Positions 1-5,727 of a stretch of DNA of 8,168 bases are shown in pieces; positions within the stretch are counted from its first letter, which is position 1; each line of letters begins with the position of its first letter. Position numbers and translations under genes: made by a program. The stretch is taken from the NCBI GenBank assembly GCA_007134405.1, contig SLKW01000006.1, positions 1 to 8,168 of the forward strand, read 5' to 3'. This DNA is from Paracoccaceae bacterium (lineage in GTDB: Bacteria > Pseudomonadota > Alphaproteobacteria > Rhodobacterales > Rhodobacteraceae). Under the pieces are notes generated by a model. The model saw nothing but the letters and a program-made list of their open reading frames with translations, was not told the DNA's origin and did not search any database.

Positions 1-75
1 CTTACGATCCGGGCGGCCCAGCATATGTCCGACCTCGTCGCGCGTGCCACCCACTTTCGAACAGCTCACATTTGA
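1..75 (+). other. Possible 3' end of an upstream gene, unresolved
   Basis: The first 71 bases before the DUF454 gene read open in frame 1 as a 24-residue tail ending in TGA at 73-75 (reads ...MSDLVARATHFRTAHI), with mostly G/C third positions over the first 18 codons. The complementary strand is also open to the edge. I recognise no family in either reading. It may be the C-terminus of an upstream gene running rightward, or plain intergenic DNA; the fragment is too short to decide. Confidence 0.2.
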
Positions 76-92
76 CGCATCCGGGATGCACT

Positions 93-608
93 ATGGTCCA
101 GACGCAGCACGAGGACGCCGCACCGCGCGCCGTGGCGGCGCGCAGTTGGATCAGCGATATCCAGGGTGGAGGCCCCAGGACGACGAGGATTGCGCGATTG
201 CGTTACCTGTGGCTTTCGATTGGCGGCGCTGCACTGGCAGGCGGGATGCTCGGGACGGTCGTGCCGCTCTTGCCGACAACGCCGCTGCTTTTGTTGGCGG
301 CGTGGAGTTTCGCGCGAGCCTCGCCGCGGCTGCATCACTGGCTGGTCACCCATCCGCGCCTCGTCACGCCAATCGAGGACTGGCAAAGGCACGGCGCGAT
401 CCGCCCGCGCGCCAAGCTGGTGGCAATGTTTGCCGTGGTAGCCAGTTTCGTGACCAGCGTGCTGCTCGGGGTGAGCGGGGAAGTGCTCCTGGTGCAGGCG
501 GTGGTGCTGGCCGCGGTGAGCCTGTTCATCCTCACCCGCCCCGATGGCACCTTCCCGAGCGCTAAAAGGGCAACGGCGAGACCCCGAAGAGATAAGGATG
601 GACCGTGA
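93..608 (+). CDS. DUF454 / YbaN-like small inner-membrane protein
   Basis: A 171-residue membrane protein of the DUF454 (YbaN) family, function unknown. The family core is clear: G-x-x-G-x-x-x-PLLPTTP-x-x-LLAAW-x-FAR-x-SPR-x-H-x-WL at about residues 47-83, with two more hydrophobic stretches at about 108-145, so three or four membrane segments are likely. The N-terminus (about 35 residues) and the basic C-terminal tail are extra compared with E. coli YbaN, which I recall as about 125 residues. I chose ATG at 93; a TTG at 72 in the same frame is an alternative and would overlap a TGA at 73. Neither has a strong ribosome binding site. It points toward the NO operon, and its last 47 bp overlap the 3' end of nnrU on the other strand. 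DUF454 genes are often seen near denitrification or heme genes, but a role here is inference only. Confidence 0.85.
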   Translation: MVQTQHEDAAPRAVAARSWISDIQGGGPRTTRIARLRYLWLSIGGAALAGGMLGTVVPLLPTTPLLLLAAWSFARASPRLHHWLVTHPRLVTPIEDWQRHGAIRPRAKLVAMFAVVASFVTSVLLGVSGEVLLVQAVVLAAVSLFILTRPDGTFPSAKRATARPRRDKDGP

Positions 609-1233
609 TCAGCGCCCCGTAAAGCCCGACCCCGGCGACAAGGCGCAGCACTGCGTCGCGCGGCTGCGCCGGGCGCGGTAGAAGCGGGCCCGCACGTCGC
701 GCCGCATCGAGCAGCGCCCAGTTCGCACCCATCTCGCGGCGCTTGCGTCGGTCGATCAGCCGGGCCCCCATCAGTGCGAATCCGCCAAAGAGCCCAAACA
801 TCAGCACATGCGCGAGATTGCCATTCGGCACCACATGCGCCACGGCCCACAGCGCCATCGCCACGAGCAGCGGATGGCGCATCCACCGTACGAGACCAGG
901 CAGCGCCGGATCGAAATCCTGCGGATGCGCGCCTCCGAAGGAGAAAGGGTTCGGCCGCCCCACAGCAAGCGCGACGATGAGGCAGGCCGGCAGCATCGCG
1001 ATCAGCGGCACATGCACCTGCCACGGCCCCCAACCCCACAATCGCATATAGGGCGCACGCCCCGCCGCCACGATGAGCCAGGCCAGCACCATGATCGAGA
1101 GCGCGGAATAGACCAGCGTGAAGCCCCGTGCCCCAAGCGCCCCTACCAGACGAGGCCGCAGTGGCGGTCGCACCGGCAGCGCGTGGGTGAGAAAGAAAAT
1201 CGCGAAGGCCGCGACGAACTCGGCCCAGCCCAT
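562..1233 (-). CDS. nnrU: NnrU family membrane protein
   Basis: A 223-residue polytopic membrane protein of the NnrU family, known from nitrite/NO reductase gene clusters of alphaproteobacteria, where it is needed for or co-regulated with NO metabolism; its biochemical role is not settled. Seen in the sequence: an N-terminal hydrophobic segment FVAAFAIFFLTHALPVRP, the RPNPFSFGG motif (about 93-101), and the family stretch RHPLLVAMALWAVAHVVPNG (about 117-136) followed by a glycine-rich membrane segment; further hydrophobic segments lie near 38-58 and 70-92. The related methyltransferase-like fold family NnrU/isoprenylcysteine carboxyl methyltransferase has a similar RHP motif. It is the last gene of the leftward operon, starting only 3 bp after the nnrS stop, so translational coupling is likely. 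Its 3' end overlaps the DUF454 gene on the opposite strand by 47 bp, leaving no room for a conventional terminator between the two. Confidence 0.9.
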   Translation of the reverse strand: MGWAEFVAAFAIFFLTHALPVRPPLRPRLVGALGARGFTLVYSALSIMVLAWLIVAAGRAPYMRLWGWGPWQVHVPLIAMLPACLIVALAVGRPNPFSFGGAHPQDFDPALPGLVRWMRHPLLVAMALWAVAHVVPNGNLAHVLMFGLFGGFALMGARLIDRRKRREMGANWALLDAARRAGPLLPRPAQPRDAVLRLVAGVGLYGALITVHPYLFGVSPLPF

Positions 1234-1236
1234 CGC

Positions 1237-2439
1237 TCAATCCCGGACCTTGGACAGCAGAAGCAAACGGCCATAGATCACGGCAAAGCCGCCCATCGCC
1301 GCGATCCATGCGAGCCCGGACAGGCTTTGCAAGACTGCCGCCTCGGCGGGCAGGAGCCCGGCGACGAACCGAGCCAAGGCGGCCAAGATCACGAGCAGGT
1401 AGAGCGCCACAGTTCCCGCCCCCGCTGTCAGCGGCTGATCGGTATGACCCAGCGTCGCCCGCGTCATCACCGCAAGCGTCATCACTCCGATAGCGCCGAT
1501 CATCCATAGATGCTGTGCCGATGACGGCAGGATCAGGTCCGGCCGCAGCAGGGCCGCCCCCATCGCAAGCGCACCGAGCGGAACGAAAGCATAGCCCACG
1601 TGCAGGATCAGCAAGAGCGGTTCGGCCGCTGTGCGATACCCGCACCAACGCGCCAGCCGGATCAGGTGCAACACCCCGGCCAGCAGCAGTGCCACCGCCG
1701 CGATCGGACCATGCGGGGCGGAGAGCCATGCCAGAAGCGCCGCAAGCAGCACGCCGAGCGCGAGCTTGTCGAACAACTGCATGGGCAAGGCGGGAAGCCG
1801 CTGCGCCCCGCGCTTGACAAGCCAGTTGCGCGTGAAGGACGGCACAATGCGCCCGCCGATCACCGCGATCATCATGATCCCGGAACCGATCCCGAGCCGC
1901 GCGCCGAAACCCTGCGCCGCGGAGATGCCCGTCGCCGCCTCCCAGTGAAACACGGCATTGGCCACGATGAGCGCCCCCAGCATGGCGAGCACGACGAGGT
2001 TGCGCCAGTTGCGCCCGGCGATGATCTCGCGCGCGATCACCATCGTGAAGACCATCCCGAAGGCGAGATCGAGGACCGCGACCGCCACCGCCGGCAGCCC
2101 CGCCGACACCGCAACTGCCACGCGCCCGAGAAGCCAAAGCGCGAACAACCCCGCCAGCGGCCAACCTACAATCGGCAACCGCCCCGTCCAGTTTGGCACC
2201 GCTGTCATCAGGAAGCCCGCGACCACCGCGATCAGGTAGCCGAAAATCAATTGATGCGCGTGCCAGGACACGGGGTCGAACGCGGTCGGAAGTCTGACTG
2301 CACCGGTCATCATCGAGACCCAAAGCGCCATCGCCAACCCCGCCCAGATCGCCGCACCCAGAAAGAACGGGCGGAAGCCATAGGTGAACAGCCCGAGGCC
2401 TCGCCAGGCGCGCATCTGCTGGGAGGTGGTGCTGGTCAT
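1237..2439 (-). CDS. nnrS: NnrS family heme/copper membrane protein
   Basis: A 400-residue protein of the NnrS family, the usual full length, with about twelve predicted membrane helices. NnrS was described in Rhodobacter sphaeroides as a heme- and copper-containing membrane protein and in Vibrio cholerae as lessening damage from NO, particularly to iron metabolism. Family landmarks visible here are FTYGFRPFFLGAA (18-30), WHAHQLIFGY (59-68, with candidate metal ligands H60 and H62), AVPNWTGR (80-87), GGRIVPSFTRNWL (195-207) and a C-terminal TRATLGHTDQPL. Its ATG overlaps the stop of the upstream cyclo-ligase-like gene (ATGA, 4 bp), and an AGGA sequence about 7 bases upstream lies inside that gene, which favours translational coupling. 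It is followed after 3 bp by nnrU. Regulation is expected from the shared promoter near 4600, under NsrR. Confidence 0.95.
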   Translation of the reverse strand: MTSTTSQQMRAWRGLGLFTYGFRPFFLGAAIWAGLAMALWVSMMTGAVRLPTAFDPVSWHAHQLIFGYLIAVVAGFLMTAVPNWTGRLPIVGWPLAGLFALWLLGRVAVAVSAGLPAVAVAVLDLAFGMVFTMVIAREIIAGRNWRNLVVLAMLGALIVANAVFHWEAATGISAAQGFGARLGIGSGIMMIAVIGGRIVPSFTRNWLVKRGAQRLPALPMQLFDKLALGVLLAALLAWLSAPHGPIAAVALLLAGVLHLIRLARWCGYRTAAEPLLLILHVGYAFVPLGALAMGAALLRPDLILPSSAQHLWMIGAIGVMTLAVMTRATLGHTDQPLTAGAGTVALYLLVILAALARFVAGLLPAEAAVLQSLSGLAWIAAMGGFAVIYGRLLLLSKVRD

Positions 2440-3134
2440 TGTTGTTCCTGCGGACCCTGAATGCCGTCCTCGGTCAGGATCAGATCGAGCCGGATGTCGT
2501 GGGGTTGAGGATGGATTGTCGACAGCCGCGCCGCAGTCAATCCGATGCCGATGGTGAACGGGCGGGGGCTGAGCGCGGCCAGCGTGCGGTCGAAGTAACC
2601 TCCGCCGTAACCAAGTCGGTAGCCCGCGTCATCCCAACCGACCAATGGCGCAAGCGCGATGTCGGGGCGCAGGGCACAGGCCTCGAGTGGCGGGACCGGG
2701 ATGTTCCAGTCGCCGCGGACCATCCGCGTCTCCGGCGTCCAGCGGCGAAAAAGCAAGGGTGCGGCCTTCACCGCTACCACGGGCAGGACGACCGTCACGC
2801 CGGCAGCGTCCAGTTCGGCCATCAACGGGCGCAGATCCGGCTCGCCCTTGATCGGCCAGTAGGCCGATAGGACGCGCCCCCGCGCGCCGTCAAAGCGCTC
2901 CATCAGCAAATCCCGCAGGTGCCCCGCCAGAGCTTCGCCCACTGCCCGGCGGTTCTCGATACTCATCGCCTGACGGTTCACACGCAGTCGTTCCCGCTCG
3001 GTCCGGCGCCAACGCGCCACATCGCGGGCCTGCTGTGCATCCACGCCAAAAGGATCGAAATAGTCCGGCGCGATCTCACCTGCCATGCAGGGCGGGGAGG
3101 CGTAGCGGTGCGTTTCGGGAGGGTCAGACGACAT
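2436..3134 (-). CDS. 5-formyltetrahydrofolate cyclo-ligase-like protein with N-terminal SPPC extension
   Basis: 232 residues. The region from about residue 42 onward is a 5-formyltetrahydrofolate cyclo-ligase (MTHFS) fold: a basic N-terminal helix (RWRRTERERLRVNRQ, 41-55), SAYWPIKGEPDLRPLM (90-105) and the hallmark nucleotide/substrate loop GYRLGYGGGYFDRTL (171-185). Classical members convert 5-formyl-THF to 5,10-methenyl-THF using ATP. Two things are odd. Residues 1-41 precede the normal enzyme start and carry YASPPCMAGEIAPDYFDP (11-28), with one cysteine (C16). And the segment that in typical enzymes reads like G-I-x-EP is here GDWNIPVPP (141-149). These suggest a diverged subfamily, possibly not a housekeeping enzyme. 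I chose ATG 3134 because AAGAGAG lies about 7 bases upstream; the frame is open to 3311 but that part reads as noise and overlaps the hemerythrin gene. It sits inside the NO operon, 73 bp after the hemerythrin gene and overlapping nnrS by 4 bp. Confidence 0.88.
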   Translation of the reverse strand: MSSDPPETHRYASPPCMAGEIAPDYFDPFGVDAQQARDVARWRRTERERLRVNRQAMSIENRRAVGEALAGHLRDLLMERFDGARGRVLSAYWPIKGEPDLRPLMAELDAAGVTVVLPVVAVKAAPLLFRRWTPETRMVRGDWNIPVPPLEACALRPDIALAPLVGWDDAGYRLGYGGGYFDRTLAALSPRPFTIGIGLTAARLSTIHPQPHDIRLDLILTEDGIQGPQEQQ

Positions 3135-3207
3135 GCCGTGCTCTCTTGCGCGACCCTGCGGCGCCCCTTGACCCGGCGACCGCGTGGAGGATAGGCAACT
3201 GCACCAC

Positions 3208-3696
3208 TCAGTCGCGAACCAGTTCGGAAGGTTCGAACAGTGGGAAGAGGATCTCGTTTTCCAACCGCATGTGTTCCTCGAGATCGTCGACAAACTCCTC
3301 CAGCCCCGCATAGAGCGCCGCCCAGGTGCCGCAAGCGTCCTTCGGCGCCACCAGCCCGGCGGTCAGGCGGCGGATCTGGGCCAGATCCGCTCTATGGTTG
3401 TCATGGTCGGCGCGCATCCACGCGATCGGGTTTTCGGTGCCCGGCCCGCCGCCCTTGCGGATGGTGGCAAAGAGGATCAGCTCTTCCTTCTTCATGTGGT
3501 CCTCCATCTCGCCATTCATCCGGTGCAGAAGGTTGGACAGACCTTCGGGCACGTCCTCTTCGCCGAAATGGACAACTTCGACGCGTTCGGCCAACTCGGC
3601 CAGATGTGGAAGCTGTGCGCGGTGGCGGGCGTGGTAACGGGTCTCGATGTAGCGCGTCAGCGCGGCAGCGTCATGGGTCGGGACGGTATCGGTCAT
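3208..3696 (-). CDS. Hemerythrin-domain RIC-type di-iron protein (YtfE/DnrN/ScdA-like, short form)
   Basis: A 162-residue hemerythrin-like protein of the RIC (repair of iron centres) group, which in E. coli (YtfE) helps restore Fe-S clusters damaged by NO or peroxide. Candidate di-iron ligands are H22, H43, H67, E71 (HxxxE), H98, H142 and E146 (HxxxE). Their spacing (21, 24, 31 and 44 residues between successive histidines) is the same as that I recall for YtfE (H84, H105, H129/E133, H160, H204/E208), which is strong support. The N-terminal ScdA-type cysteine domain of full-length RIC proteins is missing. The ATG at 3696 has AAAGGA about 7 bases upstream, located directly after the stop of the globin gene (gap 14 bp). 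Third-from-top position in an NsrR-type operon fits an NO-inducible repair or NO-handling role. Confidence 0.92.
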   Translation of the reverse strand: MTDTVPTHDAAALTRYIETRYHARHRAQLPHLAELAERVEVVHFGEEDVPEGLSNLLHRMNGEMEDHMKKEELILFATIRKGGGPGTENPIAWMRADHDNHRADLAQIRRLTAGLVAPKDACGTWAALYAGLEEFVDDLEEHMRLENEILFPLFEPSELVRD

Positions 3697-3710
3697 CGGA
3701 CGTCCTTTCG

Positions 3711-4142
3711 TCAGCGAAGGGTGGGCACGGCGTCGGGGGCCGCCTGTGCCTCCTCGACAGCGATACGGAGGGAACGCGCGATACGTTCGGCGCGCTCGAT
3801 GACATGGACGGCTCCCGCAGATGTACAGGTCTCTCGTGCCGTTTCGCGAAACAGGGTGAGCCAGCGGTCGAAATGCGCCGCGCGGACCGGTAGAGGCGTG
3901 TGCGCGGGAACCGGGCGGCCATGATACCGCCCCGTCATCAGCGCGACCGAGGACCAGAACGCGACCATACGCTCCAGGTGCGGTTCCCAGTCGGCGATGC
4001 GGTCAGCGAAAATCGGACCCAGCACCGGGTCGCGGCGGATCTTGGCGTAGAAGCCGTGCACCAGATCGCGCAGTACCGACTCATCCAGCCCGGTATCGGC
4101 CATGATGGCCGCGGTCATCTCGGGACGCAGTGTGGTGGTCAC
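3711..4142 (-). CDS. Group III truncated hemoglobin
   Basis: About 143 residues from GTG 4142: a single-domain group III truncated (2-on-2) hemoglobin, a family whose studied member, Ctb of Campylobacter jejuni, is induced by NO and affects oxygen/NO handling. Aligning by eye to Ctb gives B10 tyrosine Y32 (GFYAKIRRD), E7 histidine H55 (DWEPHLERM), proximal F8 histidine H81 (PAHTPLPV) and G8 tryptophan W94 (HFDRWLTLF), so heme binding and the polar distal pocket look intact. The stretch MVAFWSSVALMTGRYHG is typical of the family. Start is uncertain: GTG 4142 gives the usual N-terminal length, ATG 4118 is a shorter option, and GTG 4172 lies 2 bp after the stop of the upstream membrane-protein gene and could be translationally coupled. 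None has a clear Shine-Dalgarno. Second gene of the leftward operon. Confidence 0.92.
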   Translation of the reverse strand: MTTTLRPEMTAAIMADTGLDESVLRDLVHGFYAKIRRDPVLGPIFADRIADWEPHLERMVAFWSSVALMTGRYHGRPVPAHTPLPVRAAHFDRWLTLFRETARETCTSAGAVHVIERAERIARSLRIAVEEAQAAPDAVPTLR

Positions 4143-4174
4143 GCGCAATTCGTTGGAGGAAGTCGGCGGCACCC

Positions 4175-4546
4175 TCAATATCTCATCGCGTACTGCAACA
4201 TCATGAGCGATCCGCCAGCGGCGTTGAGAGCCCAGCCGAACGTCAGCACGCGGGCGAGCCATCCCCACGCCTCGCGGTCGATCCCGAGCGGATCGCTCTG
4301 AATATTGAAGGCGCTGCGCCAGATGCTGACGAGGATGTAGCCGGTGTAGATCAGTGCGATGGCGAAGATTGGCAGCAACGCCGGCACGGGCAGTGCGCGT
4401 TGTAACACGACGGCAAGGAGGAACGTCCCACCGAGCGTGCTGAGCAAAACGCCGTAGATCCAGTAGAGCTTCCATAAAGGACCGATGCCGTGCCAGTAAC
4501 AGCGAAGCTCCTCGAATAGGCCCCGGTGCGATTGACTGCTGGTCAT
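4175..4546 (-). CDS. Small membrane protein of unknown function, first gene of the NO operon
   Basis: 123 residues; I do not recognise the family. After a short polar N-terminus it has YWHGIGPLWKLYWIYGVLLSTLGGTFLLAV (about 14-43, one membrane segment), then LLPIFAIALIYTGYILVSIWR (about 52-72, a second), and a weaker hydrophobic C-terminus (LTFGWALNAAGGSLMMLQYAM) that may be a third. It is rich in aromatic residues (W, Y) near the membrane boundaries, with few charged residues in the core. ATG 4546 is preferred over the adjacent ATG 4549 because AGGAGG lies 5 bases before it. It is the promoter-proximal gene facing nsrR across the operator and runs straight into the globin gene, so it is probably NO-induced. 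A membrane anchor or partner for the globin/NnrS system is conceivable, but nothing in the sequence proves it. Confidence 0.82.
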   Translation of the reverse strand: MTSSQSHRGLFEELRCYWHGIGPLWKLYWIYGVLLSTLGGTFLLAVVLQRALPVPALLPIFAIALIYTGYILVSIWRSAFNIQSDPLGIDREAWGWLARVLTFGWALNAAGGSLMMLQYAMRY

Positions 4547-4567
4547 CATGGCCTCCTCTCGGTTCGG

Positions 4568-4582
4568 CCAGCCCATGGCTGG
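4568..4582 (-). promoter_or_regulatory. Possible leader hairpin upstream of the membrane-protein gene
   Basis: CCAGCC-CAT-GGCTGG is a perfect inverted repeat with 6-bp arms and a 3-nt loop, located between the putative promoter and the AGGAGG ribosome binding site of the leftward operon. In the mRNA it would form a compact GC-rich hairpin. No run of U follows, so it is not a normal terminator; an effect on mRNA stability is possible, and chance is also possible. Confidence 0.3.
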
Positions 4583-4593
4583 GCCGTTGCGGC

Positions 4594-4640
4594 TTGTAAA
4601 AGGTTACGCCCTGCTTTAGGTATTGTAAATACCAATTCAA
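4594..4640. promoter_or_regulatory. Divergent promoter region with probable NsrR operator (4619-4633)
   Basis: The intergenic gap 4550-4668 is AT-richer than its surroundings. GGTATT-GTA-AATACC at 4619-4633 is a perfect inverted repeat (6-bp arms, 3-nt spacer) resembling the GTATT/AATAC-type palindromes reported for NsrR in alphaproteobacteria. On the minus strand a -35-like TTTACA (4624-4629) and a weak -10-like TAACCT (4601-4606) are separated by 17 bp; the operator covers the -35, as expected for repression. A second small palindrome, GTAA-AAGG-TTAC, lies at 4596-4607, and TTGTAAA occurs twice (4594 and 4623). I could not assign a convincing rightward promoter for nsrR, but the operator is 35 bp upstream of its ATG, which would allow autoregulation. 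No FNR/DNR-type TTGAT-N4-ATCAA box is present. Confidence 0.7.
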
Positions 4641-4668
4641 TGAACAGCCCCTACTGCGCGGAGTATCG

Positions 4669-5085
4669 ATGCGTCTCACATCCTTCACCGACTACGGACT
4701 TCGGATGCTGATGCGCATGGCAGGCGAGCCCGGGCGCGCCTTCTCGACCGCCGATCTGGCGGCGGAGTTGGGCCTGTCGCGCAATCACCTTGCCAAGATC
4801 ATGCAGCGGCTTGCACAGGCTGGGGTGGTCGAAACCCGACGCGGCGGGGGTGGCGGCGCCCAACTTGCCCGACCCACCGGCGAGATCAGGCTTGGCGCGC
4901 TGATCCGCTTGCTGGAGGACGGGCAATCGCTGGTGGAATGCTTCGATGCGACGGGTGGCGCCTGCACCCTCGATGGCCGCTGTCGCCTCAAGGCGCGCCT
5001 GCGCTCGGCGGAGGCGGCGTTTCTGAACGACCTTGACCGTACGACACTTGCCGACATCGCGCTGGAGCCCGCACCCATCGCGTGA
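4669..5085 (+). CDS. nsrR: Rrf2-family NO-sensing repressor NsrR
   Basis: 138 residues, normal length for NsrR. The start MRLTSFTDYGLRMLMRMA, the winged-helix recognition region TADLAAELGLSRNHLAKIMQRLAQAGVV (about 27-54) and the glycine-rich wing (TRRGGGGGAQLARP) are typical of Rrf2 proteins of the NsrR branch. Three cysteines, C91, C99 and C105 (C-x7-C-x5-C), followed by RLK, are the expected Fe-S ligands; NsrR binds DNA with an intact cluster and lets go when NO attacks it. The C-terminal LNDLDRTTLADI matches the NsrR tail. ATG 4669 has GCGGAG 5 bases upstream. It is divergent from the NO operon and followed after 58 bp by the HTHP gene. IscR and RirA were considered; cysteine pattern, N-terminus and neighbours favour NsrR. 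Confidence 0.93.
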   Translation: MRLTSFTDYGLRMLMRMAGEPGRAFSTADLAAELGLSRNHLAKIMQRLAQAGVVETRRGGGGGAQLARPTGEIRLGALIRLLEDGQSLVECFDATGGACTLDGRCRLKARLRSAEAAFLNDLDRTTLADIALEPAPIA

Positions 5086-5143
5086 CGCGGACTATCCCGA
5101 AAAAAGACAAAAACCATGGCCGTGAATCAGGAAGGAACGCCGC

Positions 5144-5377
5144 ATGACAACGTGGCTCCCCACCCTCAAGACGGCAACGCCGGAAGAAGGTTATGAGCTT
5201 GCGATCAAGTTGGCCCGTGTCGCGATCAAAATGACGCAGCCCGACGTCGCGGTGCGCGACAAACTGCGCCCGATCTACGCCGAGGACGCTGATGCGCTCA
5301 TCGCCTCGAGCCAGGTAGTGGCCACGCATTTCGCAACCGTTGCAGCGGCGAACGGCTATTGGAGAGAGACATCATGA
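5144..5377 (+). CDS. Hexameric tyrosine-coordinated heme protein (HTHP)
   Basis: 77 residues, the same length as I recall for the structurally characterised HTHP of Silicibacter (Ruegeria) pomeroyi. That protein forms a ring-like hexamer with one heme per subunit, iron bound by a tyrosine, and shows peroxidase and catalase activity. The match covers the whole chain: TWLPTLKTATPEEGYELAIKLARVAIK, then TQPDVAVRDKLRPIYAEDADALIASS and VVATHFATVAAANGYWRE. Tyr45 in RPIYAEDAD falls at the position expected for the axial ligand, and R25 and R38/R42 may contact the heme propionates or pocket. No signal peptide, so probably cytoplasmic. AGGAAGGA precedes the ATG. It follows nsrR and overlaps the next gene by ATGA, so it is likely in the NsrR regulon. 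The physiological substrate (NO, peroxide or heme itself) is not known. Confidence 0.9.
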   Translation: MTTWLPTLKTATPEEGYELAIKLARVAIKMTQPDVAVRDKLRPIYAEDADALIASSQVVATHFATVAAANGYWRETS

Positions 5378-5694
5378 CGGCCGTCGAACGCACCGAAGAG
5401 GGTTTTGTCATCGAGGCCAGGTTGCTCGCCAAAGTCTTCAAGGTCACAGAGGAAGAGGTCAGGGAAAAGATGCGCGACGGGGCAATCACGTCGCGCTGCG
5501 AGACAGGTATCGGCGAGGATGCGGGGCGCTGGCGGCTTACCTTTCGCCACGGAAGCCTTGCCTGCCGGTTCATTCTTGACGCAACGGGAGCCGTTATGTC
5601 CCGGGCAACCTTCCCGATCCGGACACGCGCTCGAGCCCCTTCTCCGACCAAACGAGCCACCGGAAGCGGAAGCTCTGCCGCGGACCCATTCTGA
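5374..5694 (+). CDS. DUF6522-like small protein coupled to HTHP
   Basis: 106 residues from ATG 5374, whose ATGA overlaps the HTHP stop; GGAGAGAGA lies about 5 bases upstream within the HTHP gene. The N-terminal 75 residues match what I recall of the DUF6522 family: ERTEEGFVIEARLLAKVFKVTEEEVREKMRDGAITSRCETGIGEDAGRWRLTFRHGSLACRFILDATG. Secondary structure reads as a small helix-strand domain; C38 lies in the conserved ITSRCE-x-G-x-x-EDAGRWRLTF motif. The last 30 residues are basic, Ser/Pro/Ala-rich and probably disordered. Function of the family is unknown; it tends to accompany NO and respiratory genes in Rhodobacterales, and here the coupling to a heme protein suggests a linked role (inference). 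Start 5359 is an in-frame alternative but less likely. Confidence 0.8.
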   Translation: MTAVERTEEGFVIEARLLAKVFKVTEEEVREKMRDGAITSRCETGIGEDAGRWRLTFRHGSLACRFILDATGAVMSRATFPIRTRARAPSPTKRATGSGSSAADPF

Positions 5695-5727
5695 CTTGCT
5701 CTCCGACGCCACCGATATTGCGTCACC

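Noticed and set aside
335..2323. Long 662-residue open frame on the minus strand across nnrU and nnrS
   Set aside because: It is a GC-bias shadow: composition is arginine/alanine/glycine-rich noise with no family features, while the overlapping frames are clear NnrU and NnrS.
1600..2460. 286-residue plus-strand open frame opposite nnrS
   Set aside because: Arg/His/Pro/Gln-rich, no recognisable domain, antisense to a well-supported gene.
3135..3311. N-terminal extension of the cyclo-ligase-like gene to 3311
   Set aside because: The added residues are antisense-type noise overlapping the hemerythrin 3' end; a ribosome binding site is seen only before ATG 3134.
4550..4668. FNR/DNR/NnrR box (TTGAT-N4-ATCAA type) in the divergent promoter region
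   Set aside because: No sequence close to this consensus is present; only the GGTATT/AATACC palindrome stands out.
4143..4688. Extension of the globin frame to 4688
   Set aside because: The extension overlaps the membrane-protein gene and the promoter region and shows no globin-like or other domain.
4669..5085. IscR or RirA identity for the Rrf2 protein
   Set aside because: The N-terminus, the C-x7-C-x5-C spacing and the NO-gene neighbours fit NsrR; no Fe-S assembly or iron-uptake genes are nearby.
5374..5694. Frameshift in the tail of the DUF6522-like gene
   Set aside because: The last 30 residues are low-complexity, but the other frames across 5590-5694 give nothing more family-like, so a variable tail is the simpler reading.
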